A stretch of 64,000 nucleotides of DNA from Williamsia limnetica (GTDB taxonomy: Bacteria > Actinomycetota > Actinomycetes > Mycobacteriales > Mycobacteriaceae): positions 248,001 through 312,000 of the forward strand of contig NZ_QJSP01000003.1 of the NCBI RefSeq assembly GCF_003217475.1, read 5' to 3'. Under the pieces are notes generated by a model that ran no database searches, had not been told where the DNA came from, and saw only the letters and a program-made list of their open reading frames with translations. This document shows, piece by piece, positions 17,365 to 26,444 of the stretch. Position 1 is the first letter of the stretch; each line of letters starts with the position of its first letter. The translations under genes were made by a program, and so were the position numbers.

Positions 17365-18045
17365 ATGGGCAAGAGTGAGACGAACAAGACGACCCGGCGC
17401 ACCAGCAGGCAACGCGAGGCCGGAGCCGCCATCAGGGCCGAGACCCGACGTCGGATCCTCGAGGCAGCGATCGAGGTCTTCACCGAAAGTGGTTATGCGG
17501 CAGCGACTGTCACCAAGATCGCCGACCGGGCCGACGTTTCCGTCCAGAGCATCTATTCATCGTGGGGCAACAAGAGAGGCTTGCTGCGCGGGATGATGGA
17601 GTCCCAGGTGATCGGGACGCAGCCCGGGTCGGTCAACCCGCAGGACATGCCCGCCGCCATGCTGGCGAACTTCGACCCGGCCACGGCCGGGCCCCGGGAA
17701 CTGCTCGCGCACCTCAGCCACCAATTCCGGCTGCTGACCGAGCGCGCCGCCAGCGGATTCCACACGTACGCCCAGGCGGCGGCCGTCGACCCCGAGGCCG
17801 CCTCCGATTGGCAGAACCTGATGGAGATCCGCCGGATGGCGATCCGCAATCTGGTGGGCGTCGTGCCCGCCGACCGGCTACGCCCAGGTCTGACGCACGA
17901 CTCGGCCGCCGACACCGCCTGGGTGATCGCGAGCCCGCAATCCCACGACCTCCTCGTCGTGCGCGCCGGGTTCTCCTACGACGAGTTCGAGGACTGGATC
18001 CGCACCACGTTGACTTCTGCACTGCTGCCCGACGTCCCCGCCTGA
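17365..18045 (+). CDS. TetR/AcrR family regulator of the adjacent MFS exporter
   Basis: A 226-residue protein with a basic N-terminus and a helix-turn-helix at about residues 25-70 (LEAAIEVFTESGYAAATVT, ADVSVQSIYSSWGNKRGL). The effector domain follows. The start at 17365 is chosen over 17347 because a TACACT box ends six bases upstream, as in leaderless genes. The divergent layout and shared operator make it the probable repressor of the MFS gene; the inducer is unknown. Confidence 0.87.
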   Translation: MGKSETNKTTRRTSRQREAGAAIRAETRRRILEAAIEVFTESGYAAATVTKIADRADVSVQSIYSSWGNKRGLLRGMMESQVIGTQPGSVNPQDMPAAMLANFDPATAGPRELLAHLSHQFRLLTERAASGFHTYAQAAAVDPEAASDWQNLMEIRRMAIRNLVGVVPADRLRPGLTHDSAADTAWVIASPQSHDLLVVRAGFSYDEFEDWIRTTLTSALLPDVPA

Positions 18046-18144
18046 CTCGCGGGAACATTTCGTCGACCGCCGATCTCTTATCTCCGAAATGCAGCGAACA
18101 AGCTGCAGGACAGCGTCATCCACCTTCGCGAGAAAGAGAAACCC

Positions 18145-18363
18145 ATGGAAACCCAGTACTTCGACACCAATGCAGACGGCATCGTCGACACCATCGTCAC
18201 CGACACCAATGGCGATGGATACATCGATGTCACCGAATGGGACACGAACGCCGACGGGATCGCTGACGAGGCCGAGGTCGACACCGACTACGACGGCTAC
18301 GTCGACGAGTACGTCTCCGACGTCGACTACGACGGGGTCTACGACATCTCGATCTCCGCATAG
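18145..18363 (+). CDS. Asp-rich mini-protein with dockerin/TSP3-like calcium repeats
   Basis: A 72-residue very acidic protein built of about six imperfect units of D-T-[ND]-x-D-G-[YIV]-x-[DE], for example DTNADGIVD, DTNGDGYID and DTDYDGYVDE. The D-x-N/D-x-D-G pattern is that of calcium-binding loops in dockerin, EF-hand and thrombospondin type-3 repeats. There is no signal peptide, so the location is unclear. AAAGAG lies shortly before the ATG. A strong hairpin follows the stop, so it is probably its own transcription unit. I know no assigned function for such proteins. Confidence 0.75.
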   Translation: METQYFDTNADGIVDTIVTDTNGDGYIDVTEWDTNADGIADEAEVDTDYDGYVDEYVSDVDYDGVYDISISA

Positions 18364-18373
18364 CGCACACCCC

Positions 18374-18405
18374 ATCCGGGCCACCTCCCTCGAGGTGGCC
18401 CGGAT
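18374..18405. terminator. Perfect 14-bp hairpin terminator
   Basis: ATCCGGGCCACCTC pairs exactly with GAGGTGGCCCGGAT across a 4-base loop, starting 11 bases after the stop of the Asp-rich gene. The stem is very stable; no clear T-run follows. Confidence 0.85.
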
Positions 18406-18513
18406 TCGGGCATTTCACCAGGCTGCTCATCCCCTACTCACAGCCCCTTACCAGGTTCAACGCTCACAGTGGAAGACACCAAGAGAAGACAACCCGGACG
18501 AAGAGGTACGACG

Positions 18514-19383
18514 ATGATCGCCACTACTGCGCTTTTCGGTCTCGACACCGACATCGTGGTGTCAGTCACCGCGCCCGACCACCACGGCCGTGCGGTCGAC
18601 CACGTCAGCGCGCTCGCCGAGCGACTCGATCGCACCGTGAACCGCGCCCGGCCATCCGCCGAGGTGTTCGCGCTCGATCACGCCGCCGCGCAGCCGGTGA
18701 TGGTGTCCTCGCTCCTCGATCAACTCATCATCGAGGCACTCTTCTTCGAGGACCTCACAGATGGTGCGACACGGGCGGTGCGGCGCTCGGACGCACCGGA
18801 CTACCGCTACCTGCCGGGTCTGACGTTCTCCGCCTCGTCGGCGGGCATGACCTCGGCCGTCAGTTCTCCGATACCCGTGTGGCATCGCGTGCAGATCGGT
18901 CGTGGGACGGTGACCGTGCCGAACGAGGTCCGGCTCGAACTGCTGGCCACCGCCCGGGCGGTGCTGGCCGATCAGGCCAGTGCGCACCTGGCCGAACACC
19001 TGGGCTGCGGAGTAATGGTCCGGGTCGGCAACCTCGCCGCGACCGCGGGTGCCTCGCCGGAAGGTGGCTGGGACTGCGGATTCCCCGGCATGGACGATCT
19101 GCTCCCCGAGGGGATGGCCGTCGCCCGGGTCACGGCAGCGGACCACCGCAGCTTGCCGGTGGCGCCCGACGACGTCCCGCCCCAGAGTTTCCTCGAGTGC
19201 GTGAGCGTCGTGGCCGAATCAGCCGCCCTGGCTCAAGCCGCCGGCCTCAGATCTCATGTCGATCCCGCCGCCGCAGCTCACTGGCTCGCTGCCCAGGGCC
19301 TCACCGCTCGTATCGAGACCTCCGATTCCGACGTGGTCCAGGTCGGCCGGGTGCCCGCGACCGGACACGCGCTGGCCGCCTGA
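18514..19383 (+). CDS. Degenerate ApbE-like (FAD:protein FMN transferase fold) protein
   Basis: A 289-residue protein. The order of segments follows ApbE: AERLDRTVNRARPSAEVFAL near residue 30, LTDGATRAV near 85, then a strand VTVPNEVRLELLATARAVLAD and VRVGNLAATAG. In active enzymes the third segment reads D-L-G-G-x-x-K-G-x-A-V-D; here it is E-L-L-A-T-A-R-A-V-L-A-D, so the glycines and Lys are lost, and the late A-D-A/T metal site is A-Q-A. It is probably catalytically dead. AAGAGG precedes the ATG at 18514; the upstream ATG at 18469 lacks this. Confidence 0.6.
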   Translation: MIATTALFGLDTDIVVSVTAPDHHGRAVDHVSALAERLDRTVNRARPSAEVFALDHAAAQPVMVSSLLDQLIIEALFFEDLTDGATRAVRRSDAPDYRYLPGLTFSASSAGMTSAVSSPIPVWHRVQIGRGTVTVPNEVRLELLATARAVLADQASAHLAEHLGCGVMVRVGNLAATAGASPEGGWDCGFPGMDDLLPEGMAVARVTAADHRSLPVAPDDVPPQSFLECVSVVAESAALAQAAGLRSHVDPAAAAHWLAAQGLTARIETSDSDVVQVGRVPATGHALAA

Positions 19384-19476
19384 GGGATAGGAAACCCGAA
19401 GTCCTTCGACCGGTTATGTCGCTCGGGTACAAGTACGACCCCAAGCCTGACTAGGCTGATACTCAAGGTCACCAAG

Positions 19477-19496
19477 TGCAGATTTGGCAATCTGCA
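19477..19496. promoter_or_regulatory. Inverted repeat TGCAGATT-N4-AATCTGCA before pgi
   Basis: A perfect 8-bp inverted repeat with a TGGC loop lies 22 bases before the chosen pgi start and just downstream of a GATACT box (about 19458-19463). It could be a repressor site at the transcription start or a small leader hairpin. Confidence 0.45.
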
Positions 19497-19518
19497 ACCG
19501 ATGAAGGGGTCTGTCGAC

Positions 19519-21201
19519 ATGAGCAGCGGTCCGAGCGAGTCAACCCGGGAGTTCGACCTCACCGGCTCCCACGCCTGGCAGGAACTGTCCGCACATCAAC
19601 CGCACGTCTACGCGATGCACCTTCGCGAGATCTTCGCGGTCGACCCCAAGCGAGGCGCCGAACTCACCATCGACGTCGGCGACCTCCACATCGACTACTC
19701 CAAACATCGGGTCCTGCGCGAGACCATCGAGTTGCTGCTCGGCCTGGCGCGCGAGGTCGGCCTTGCCGAAAAACGCGACGCGATGTTCTGGGGCGAGCAC
19801 ATCAACACCTCCGAGGACCGCGCCGTCCTGCACACCGCCCTGCGCCTGCCCCGCGATGCGACCCTGAAAGTCGACGGCCAGGACGTGGTGCACGACGTCC
19901 ACGAGGTGCTCGACGCGATGGGCGCGTTCACCGACAAGCTCCGCTCGGGTGAGTGGAAGGGGCACACCGGCAAGTCGATCAAGACCGTCGTCAACATCGG
20001 TATCGGCGGTTCCGACCTCGGACCGGTCATGGTCTACCAGGCCCTGCGGCACTACGCCGACACCGATATTCGCTGTCGCTTCGTCTCCAACGTCGACCCC
20101 GCCGACCTGGTTTCCACCCTCGCCGATCTGGACCCCGAGACGACACTGTTCATCATCGCGTCCAAGACGTTCACCACCCTGGAGACCCTCACCAACGCAT
20201 CGGCCGCGCGCACCTGGCTGCTCGACAAACTCGGCGCGGGCGACGACGCAGTCGCGAAACACTTTGTCGCAGTGAGCACCAACGCAGAGAAGGTGTCGGC
20301 GTTCGGGATCGACACCGCCAACATGTTCGGCTTCTGGGACTGGGTCGGTGGACGTTACTCGGTGGATTCCGCGATCGGGTTGTCGGTGATGGCCGCGATC
20401 GGGAAAGAAGCGTTCGCCGACTTCCTCGACGGGTTCAACATCGTCGACCGGCATTTCCGGACCGCGCCGCTGCACCAGAACGCTCCGGTGATCTTGGGCC
20501 TGATCGGCCTCTGGTACTCGAACTTCTGGGACACCGCATCCCGCGTGGTGCTCCCCTACTCGAACGATCTGTCCAGGTTTGCGGCGTACCTGCAGCAACT
20601 CACCATGGAGTCGAACGGCAAATCCGTTGACACCCATGGTCATCACGTCACCACCGACACCGGTGAGATCTTCTGGGGCGAGCCCGGTACCAATGGTCAG
20701 CATGCGTTCTATCAACTGCTGCATCAGGGCACCCGGATGGTTCCCGCCGACTTCATCGGGTTCGCCGAGCCCACCGATGATCTCCCTACCGCCGATGGCA
20801 CGGGCAGCATGCACGATTTGCTGATGAGCAACTTCTTCGCCCAGACCAAGGTGCTCGCGTTCGGCAAGACCGCCGACGAGGTCGCGGCCGAAGGTGTCGA
20901 CCCACACGTGGTGGCGCACAAGGTGATGCCGGGCAACCGGCCGTCGACCTCGATCCTGGCGCCCAAACTGACCCCGTCTGTGGTGGGCCAGTTGATCGCC
21001 CTCTACGAGCATCAGGTGTTCGTCGAAGGCGCGATCTGGGGCATCAACAGCTTTGATCAGTGGGGTGTGGAGCTGGGCAAGAAGCAAGCATCTGAGCTTC
21101 TCAAGGTGATCACCGAGGACGAATCGCCCGAGACACACGACGACTCGTCCACCGATTCACTGGTGCGCTGGTACCGGACGCACCGGGGCCGCAGCGCGTG
21201 A
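19519..21201 (+). CDS. pgi: Glucose-6-phosphate isomerase
   Basis: A 560-residue cytoplasmic enzyme that interconverts glucose-6-phosphate and fructose-6-phosphate. Both family signatures are present: [15 protein letters not shown] (middle) and [14 protein letters not shown] (near the end), along with the phosphate-binding [11 protein letters not shown] and active-site MESNGKSV. The ATG at 19519 has GAAGGGG upstream; the ATG at 19501 would add six residues and overlaps that site. Its stop overlaps the GTG of the next gene by 4 bases. The position near chorismate mutase and uvrD1 matches the mycobacterial order. Confidence 0.97.
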   Translation: MSSGPSESTREFDLTGSHAWQELSAHQPHVYAMHLREIFAVDPKRGAELTIDVGDLHIDYSKHRVLRETIELLLGLAREVGLAEKRDAMFWGEHINTSEDRAVLHTALRLPRDATLKVDGQDVVHDVHEVLDAMGAFTDKLRSGEWKGHTGKSIKTVVNIGIGGSDLGPVMVYQALRHYADTDIRCRFVSNVDPADLVSTLADLDPETTLFIIASKTFTTLETLTNASAARTWLLDKLGAGDDAVAKHFVAVSTNAEKVSAFGIDTANMFGFWDWVGGRYSVDSAIGLSVMAAIGKEAFADFLDGFNIVDRHFRTAPLHQNAPVILGLIGLWYSNFWDTASRVVLPYSNDLSRFAAYLQQLTMESNGKSVDTHGHHVTTDTGEIFWGEPGTNGQHAFYQLLHQGTRMVPADFIGFAEPTDDLPTADGTGSMHDLLMSNFFAQTKVLAFGKTADEVAAEGVDPHVVAHKVMPGNRPSTSILAPKLTPSVVGQLIALYEHQVFVEGAIWGINSFDQWGVELGKKQASELLKVITEDESPETHDDSSTDSLVRWYRTHRGRSA

Positions 21202-22520
21202 GTTCCGCCGCCGGGGTCAGCCGCCTGGGTGTCGCGGACGACATCTTCTGGCGGACCCATCATGGAATGGGCATCCCCATTGCCATGCAGGGTCTCTGGC
21301 GCTTTGATGCCACGTTGACCGCGGCGGATCTCGAGTTGCCCCATCGCACCCTTGCGGCCGGCCCACTGACCAGGCGAGTGGTGCGGCGTCGGGTGTGGCC
21401 GGCCCGCAATCACTTCGCTGCCGGCGCTGCCCTGACTCCTGTCTACGTCGAACCCGAGCCGCTGGCGCCGGGAACGATCACGCAATGGGCTGATGGCCGC
21501 GGCGACATCGACCTCGACATCACTCACGGTCCGGTGTGGGAACTGTCACTGGCACACCTGGAGACGGGTGGTTCGGTCGTGTCGCTGTTGTGTTCGCACG
21601 TGGTGGCAGACGCCGAATCTCTCATCCGCGCCGCCGCGATGGCCGTGGACGAGTCCGGCGCAACGATGCCGGCACTGGCACTGCCGACTTTCGGCGATGA
21701 CGCCCGAGATGCCGTGTCCCAGCTGCGGATCGCAGTCGGCGGTGTGGCCCGCAGTGTGTGGCGCGGGGTGCGCGACCCGGCGCACCGCGCAGAACTCTTC
21801 GCCGCCGCGCGTCGGCCGGCATCGCCGCAGGTGCCGAAACCTCGAGGATTTGACCTGTGGCGTGAGCCGACTGCCATCTTCTCGATCGACTCCGGCACCT
21901 GGAATGCTGCGGCCCGGCGACACGGCGGCACCCCGAACACCCTGTTCACCGCACTCATCGGCGAACTCGTCCTGCAGATCCGTGGATCTGGACCCGCGCA
22001 GTTGGCGGTGCCGGTCTCCTACGGCGGCGAGGGCGCCAACACACTCACCGCCGCCTCCATCGACGTCGCGTCGATCGACGAGTGCCGCGACCTGCCACTG
22101 CTGCGGGATCGGGCTCGCGCCGCGTTCACCGATGCCGGCGCAGGCCGAGGAATGGGACCGCCGGCGGGTATGCCCGAAGAGGCACTCGGGGTCATCGGCA
22201 ACCGCGCCGCGCACGCGCTCGTGCCCGATCCCGGGTCGCGGGATGGGCTGGCCTCGAACATGGGCGACCTGGACGGGTTACTCACGATGCTCTCCGGACA
22301 TCGGGGCCGGGCCATTGCAGCACGGTCGGTACATCCCCATCTGACCGCCGCCAAAAGCGCAGAGACCCGATGCTCCGTCTCAGGCTGGGCCGCAACGGCC
22401 GGTGGCGACGTCACCATATGTATCGGCATACCCGATCCCACCGTTGCGCATGATGCAGACCTTCGCGAGCTGATCAACAAGGTTCTCGGACATTGGGATC
22501 TGACCGCAGATCATTGGTGA
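21198..22520 (+). CDS. Condensation-domain/WS-DGAT-like acyltransferase
   Basis: A 440-residue protein with a GTG start overlapping the pgi stop (GTGA). The motif H-V-V-A-D (about residue 134) matches the catalytic H-x-x-x-D of the CoA-dependent acyltransferase/condensation superfamily, and a later SNMGDLD resembles the second conserved loop of PapA and WS/DGAT enzymes. Such proteins esterify lipids or couple acyl chains to alcohols. The canonical HHxxxDG has a single His and no Gly here, so activity is likely but not certain. Coupling to pgi is unusual and may reflect only shared transcription. Confidence 0.6.
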   Translation: MSSAAGVSRLGVADDIFWRTHHGMGIPIAMQGLWRFDATLTAADLELPHRTLAAGPLTRRVVRRRVWPARNHFAAGAALTPVYVEPEPLAPGTITQWADGRGDIDLDITHGPVWELSLAHLETGGSVVSLLCSHVVADAESLIRAAAMAVDESGATMPALALPTFGDDARDAVSQLRIAVGGVARSVWRGVRDPAHRAELFAAARRPASPQVPKPRGFDLWREPTAIFSIDSGTWNAAARRHGGTPNTLFTALIGELVLQIRGSGPAQLAVPVSYGGEGANTLTAASIDVASIDECRDLPLLRDRARAAFTDAGAGRGMGPPAGMPEEALGVIGNRAAHALVPDPGSRDGLASNMGDLDGLLTMLSGHRGRAIAARSVHPHLTAAKSAETRCSVSGWAATAGGDVTICIGIPDPTVAHDADLRELINKVLGHWDLTADHW

Positions 22521-22571
22521 ACACGACCACTGCGGTTGGACAGATGACAACAAATCCGTAACGTCGGGGCC

Positions 22572-23528
22572 ATGAGTGTTACCGCAGTCGCATTCGAATG
22601 GACTGATACCAACCGTCTTTGGCTCATCGAGAATCCGATCAGGATCGTGATCTATGTCGCGGTCGGACTGATCGCCCGATATGTCGCCCACCGGGTCATC
22701 AACCGGGCGACCCGGCGACCTGCCCCCGGCTCGGGCGAGGAAGGCAAAAAGCCTGCCTTGCTTCGCCATCTGCGCGATCGGAGCCCCAAGGCGCTGCGGG
22801 ATCCACAGGTGATCGAACGTCGCCAGCAGCGCGCCGAGACCATCGGCTCTGTGCTCAAGTCCACAGCGTCCATCCTGATCCTCGCGTGGGTGGTACTGAC
22901 CTGCCTGAGTGTGTTGCAGGTCAACATCGCGCCGTTCCTCGCCTCGGCGGGCCTCGTCGGTCTGGCGATCGGTTTCGGTGCCCAGAATCTGGTGAAAGAC
23001 TTCGTATCCGGCGTTTTCATGTTGCTAGAGGACCAGTACGGCGTGGGCGACATCGTCGACCTCGGCGAAGCGATCGGTGAAGTGGAGACAGTCGGCCTGC
23101 GCGTGACCACCGTGCGGGACATCGACGGCACCCTGTGGTACGTCCGCAACGGCGAGATCGTCCGCGTCGGGAACATGAGCCAGGACTACGCGGTGGCGCG
23201 GATCGAGGTTCCGGTGGCGCACAACGTGGATCTCGAGCGGGCACAGCAGGTGGCGCTCGAGGCCGCGCAGGCGGCCGTCGCCGACGACACCGCCGCCAAG
23301 GACGTGCTGGGCGCCCCCGAAATGCTGGGTGTGCAGGAGATTTCGGCCGACATGGTGACGCTGCGGATCCTCCTCAAGACCCGACCCAATGCCCAGTGGG
23401 CGCTGCAGCGGCGCATTCGGCTACAGATCCTGGCGGCGTACGAGGTCAACGGGATCCGGATGCCGTACCCGACCGGGCGCGAGGTGGGTCCCTCGACTCT
23501 CGTCAAGGCCGGCCAGAGCGGCGAGTAG
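22572..23528 (+). CDS. MscS family mechanosensitive ion channel
   Basis: A 318-residue membrane protein. A first helix near the N-terminus is followed by a charged loop, a second helix (SILILAWVVLTCLSVLQ) and the pore-lining helix with LASAGLVGLAIGFGAQNLVK, the MscS signature, then the beta domain (YGVGDIVDLGEAIGEVETV). It opens under membrane tension to release solutes on osmotic downshock. A TAACGT box (22559-22564) lies 7 bases before the ATG and no ribosome site is visible, so the mRNA is probably leaderless. Confidence 0.93.
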   Translation: MSVTAVAFEWTDTNRLWLIENPIRIVIYVAVGLIARYVAHRVINRATRRPAPGSGEEGKKPALLRHLRDRSPKALRDPQVIERRQQRAETIGSVLKSTASILILAWVVLTCLSVLQVNIAPFLASAGLVGLAIGFGAQNLVKDFVSGVFMLLEDQYGVGDIVDLGEAIGEVETVGLRVTTVRDIDGTLWYVRNGEIVRVGNMSQDYAVARIEVPVAHNVDLERAQQVALEAAQAAVADDTAAKDVLGAPEMLGVQEISADMVTLRILLKTRPNAQWALQRRIRLQILAAYEVNGIRMPYPTGREVGPSTLVKAGQSGE

Positions 23529-23531
23529 CTC

Positions 23532-24065
23532 TCATTCCCAGCGCGTTTGGTCGAAGATCTCGTCTGGGATCGGGTCGCCGGGCTGAACGTCGAGAGCTTG
23601 CAGCCGACCCATGATCACGGCGGCCAGCGCCACATGGGTCACCACGTCCCGCGGTTCGGTGACGCGTTCATCCGGTGAGCCACCGATGAACTCGAGTTCA
23701 ACGGTGGGCGCGCATGTCGCCACCGCCAGTTCCGTGCTCCCCGTGTCGGCCAGCCACTTGGCGAACCCCGTCCCGTCGACCGCGTCGGTGATGTCGCCGC
23801 GGTCGATGGCGGCCATCAACTCGGGCAACGTCGCGAGTTCTCCGCTGTCGCCGGTGGACGGGTCGAACCCGAAAAGTTGCTGCGGGTCGACGCCGTCCTC
23901 GTCGTCGAGGGTGAAGTACAGGATTCCGCGCCAGTCGCCGGCCCAGCAGGTGAGGTCATCGCGCCCGAAGACGTCGGCCAGCAAGTCGCTGATCTTCACC
24001 TGCAGTTCGCTGCCGTAGAGCTGGAAGGCTCCGCGTCCGTACACCTCGTCCTGTTGATTTCCCAT
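23532..24065 (-). CDS. Hypothetical acidic cytoplasmic protein
   Basis: A 177-residue protein starting MGNQQDEVYGRG; the upstream alternative start at 24104 would overlap the divergent gene. It is acidic, has no signal peptide or membrane segment, and has a central W-A-G-D-W-R-G-I-L-Y-F strand followed by DPSTGDSGELATLPELMAAI. That layout (strands, then a leucine-rich helix after a phosphate-like or residue-type loop) recalls immunity or SMI1/DUF1851-type proteins, but I cannot assign it. It ends 3 bases from the mscS stop. Confidence 0.6.
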   Translation of the reverse strand: MGNQQDEVYGRGAFQLYGSELQVKISDLLADVFGRDDLTCWAGDWRGILYFTLDDEDGVDPQQLFGFDPSTGDSGELATLPELMAAIDRGDITDAVDGTGFAKWLADTGSTELAVATCAPTVELEFIGGSPDERVTEPRDVVTHVALAAVIMGRLQALDVQPGDPIPDEIFDQTRWE

Positions 24066-24117
24066 GGTGCACACCCTACGTCGCCCGGCTTCGGCGTTAA
24101 CCACATACGATCAGCAG

Positions 24118-24786
24118 ATGACTGTACGTAATGCCCTGGCGTTTGCCGTGGTCGCAGGATCGCTGCTGATGACTTCGGCCGCGTGTTCGAGCGACGGCGA
24201 CTCGGACGAGACGACTCGGGCGACCCCCAGCGTGGCGGTGCCGACCTCCGCGAATGTCGCGCTACCGGCCGGACCGCTCGCACTGACTGATCCCGGCGAG
24301 GCACTGTTGTGGTCGGACACGGCGCTGCTGCCCTCGGACGCTTTTCGACCTGATCAGCAGCTCGCGGGTTTCACGGTCACCGGGATCGAACCGGCACCCG
24401 GCGGGGCCCTTCCCGACTCGTTCACCCACGGCGGCAGCCCCTTCTACATCCACCTCACCGTCACCCAGGCCGTGGACCGGCAACGTAACGCGCTGTCGAC
24501 GGCAGGATTCGCCGGCAGTGCTGACGGTGTGACACCGGCGCTCACCCTCACCCCGCCGCCCAATGTCGCGGGGTGCCAGGCCGGCCCGCCGCCGCAGACA
24601 CTCGCCAAAGGGCAGTCCTACGCCACCTGCCTTGTGGCGCTGGCAGATCCGGACACGACGCTGACGCGGGTCATCTACTGGGCCGACACCGGTGACGACC
24701 GGTACGACTACAAATCCGCACCGGTGGTCTGGTCGGACGGCACTGCGCCGGCGGCTCCGTCCTCGTCCACGCAGCCGACCGGCTGA
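24118..24786 (+). CDS. Secreted lipoprotein, function unknown
   Basis: A 222-residue protein with signal peptide MTVRNALAFAVVAGSLLM and lipobox TSAAC, then a Ser/Thr/Asp-rich linker and a soluble domain with a Cys pair (VAGCQAG and ATCLVAL) that may form a disulfide. The layout resembles small actinobacterial lipoproteins with a DUF4352-like beta-sandwich domain; this is tentative. The start at 24118 is supported by the signal peptide and by a TACGAT box six bases upstream (leaderless). The longer ORF from 24064 has no signal peptide at its N-terminus. Confidence 0.7.
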   Translation: MTVRNALAFAVVAGSLLMTSAACSSDGDSDETTRATPSVAVPTSANVALPAGPLALTDPGEALLWSDTALLPSDAFRPDQQLAGFTVTGIEPAPGGALPDSFTHGGSPFYIHLTVTQAVDRQRNALSTAGFAGSADGVTPALTLTPPPNVAGCQAGPPPQTLAKGQSYATCLVALADPDTTLTRVIYWADTGDDRYDYKSAPVVWSDGTAPAAPSSSTQPTG

Positions 24787-24926
24787 CTCAGCGCGCCCCG
24801 ACGCCGATGAGCCTTCCCTACGCGACGCGGGCGAATCCGGCGCTGAAAGACTGCTTAGAGTACCTGCTGGTCAGGCTCAGGCCACGGGCATACCATCGGA
24901 AAAGCCCCCGCTAGGAGATCTCCCAG

Positions 24927-26444
24927 GTGTTCGCACACAGCACAGACGGTTTGCGCGCGGTGTTTCGGCGCAACCAGGGCGTCCGCGTGCGCTCCACGAT
25001 CGTCGCGACGATCATCGTGGCCCTGGCGATGCTTGCCGGTGCGGCGATCATGCTGTTCATGCTGGACCGCCACCAGGATTCGCAGATGTACAAGTCGACC
25101 GGAACCCGGTCGTACGAGATCGCCCATCAGATCAACGAGGGCGGGATGAACAGCATCGATTCTGAACTCTTGCGTCCCACAACAGGTATCGACGTCATCC
25201 AGATCGTCGACAACAACGGCGTCGTACTGTTCAGCTCGCCGGGCGGCGACACGGCTGCCATCTCCGACATCACCCCCGGCTGGTGGAACACCGAACGCGT
25301 CGACGGTGTCGAACTCCCGGGCCGGTCGGGCACCTACTGCGGACAGATCACGGGGGCCCAGTTCGACGGCGTCGACTACAACGTCATCACCGCGGTGTCC
25401 ACCCAACCGTACTTCTCCGGACTTCGCGGCACTGCAACGATTCTGGCGATCGAGTTCCCCATCGTCATCGTGATCGCCGGGGCAGGAATCTATTACTTCG
25501 TCGGCCGTGCCCTGGGGCCTGTGGAAAAGATCACCCGGCAGGTCTCGGCGATCACCAGTTCCGATCTCAGCCGCCGGGTTCCGGTCCCGTCCACAGACGA
25601 CGAACTCACCACGCTCGCCGTCACGATGAACGACATGCTCGACCGACTCGAGCAGAGCCGGACCAGTCAGCTGCAGTTCGTCGGGGACGCCTCCCATGAG
25701 CTGCGCTCGCCGTTGACCACGCTCGTCGGCATCCTCGACCTCGCCGACGACACCGACTCCCCCATCGACGTCGACACCGTGAGATCCATCCTGCTGCCCG
25801 AGGCGCAGCGGATGAGCAACATGGTCGCCGATCTCCTGCTCCTGGCGCGAGCCGACGAACGAGGAATCCCGCTCACGGTCGACGATGTGGACCTCGACGA
25901 CATCGTCGGTGCCGAGGTCACACGATTGCGGTCTCTGGGCCTGGCCAAGGTGGTCGCCGACGTGACGCCCATCCGGGTGATCGGCGACCCGGACAAGTTG
26001 TCACGGGCGATCCGCAACCTCACCGACAACGCCGCCCACCATGCGTCGTCGACCATCACGCTCGAGATGGAGCAGGATGCCGACGAGTCCGTGGCGATCA
26101 TCCGGGTCATCGACGACGGGCCGGGAGTTCCGGGTGACGTGCGGGACAAGATCTTCGATCGCTTCTACCGGCACGACGCCGACCGCGGCCACCATCAGGC
26201 CGGCTCAGGTCTGGGTCTGCCGATCGCCGCGGAGATCGCCAGGGCCCACGGCGGCACCATCACGGTCTCCGACGGCCCGGACGGCGGCGCATGCTTCACG
26301 ATGACGATCTCGACCGGACTCGAGGACGCGCAGTCGGCCATCCCATCACTCGTCGACCCATCACTCATCGACCAGGCAGTAACCCGTACCTCGAACGGTG
26401 CGAATCGAGTTGGCTCCGAACGGAATATCGATTCGCTTACGTAG
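24927..26444 (+). CDS. Two-component sensor histidine kinase
   Basis: A 505-residue membrane kinase. Transmembrane helix 1 spans about residues 25-48, an extracellular sensor follows to about 170, then helix 2 (ILAIEFPIVIVIAGAGIYYF), a HAMP linker and the H-box DASHELRSPL (phospho-His about 258). The N-box is RNLTDNAAHH, and the G-boxes are DDGPGVPG and GSGLGLPIA. GTG start with AGGAGAT seven bases upstream. The last 28 residues, after the normal ATPase end, are read from DNA antisense to the response-regulator gene, so the C-terminal tail is probably not functional. Confidence 0.93.
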   Translation: MFAHSTDGLRAVFRRNQGVRVRSTIVATIIVALAMLAGAAIMLFMLDRHQDSQMYKSTGTRSYEIAHQINEGGMNSIDSELLRPTTGIDVIQIVDNNGVVLFSSPGGDTAAISDITPGWWNTERVDGVELPGRSGTYCGQITGAQFDGVDYNVITAVSTQPYFSGLRGTATILAIEFPIVIVIAGAGIYYFVGRALGPVEKITRQVSAITSSDLSRRVPVPSTDDELTTLAVTMNDMLDRLEQSRTSQLQFVGDASHELRSPLTTLVGILDLADDTDSPIDVDTVRSILLPEAQRMSNMVADLLLLARADERGIPLTVDDVDLDDIVGAEVTRLRSLGLAKVVADVTPIRVIGDPDKLSRAIRNLTDNAAHHASSTITLEMEQDADESVAIIRVIDDGPGVPGDVRDKIFDRFYRHDADRGHHQAGSGLGLPIAAEIARAHGGTITVSDGPDGGACFTMTISTGLEDAQSAIPSLVDPSLIDQAVTRTSNGANRVGSERNIDSLT

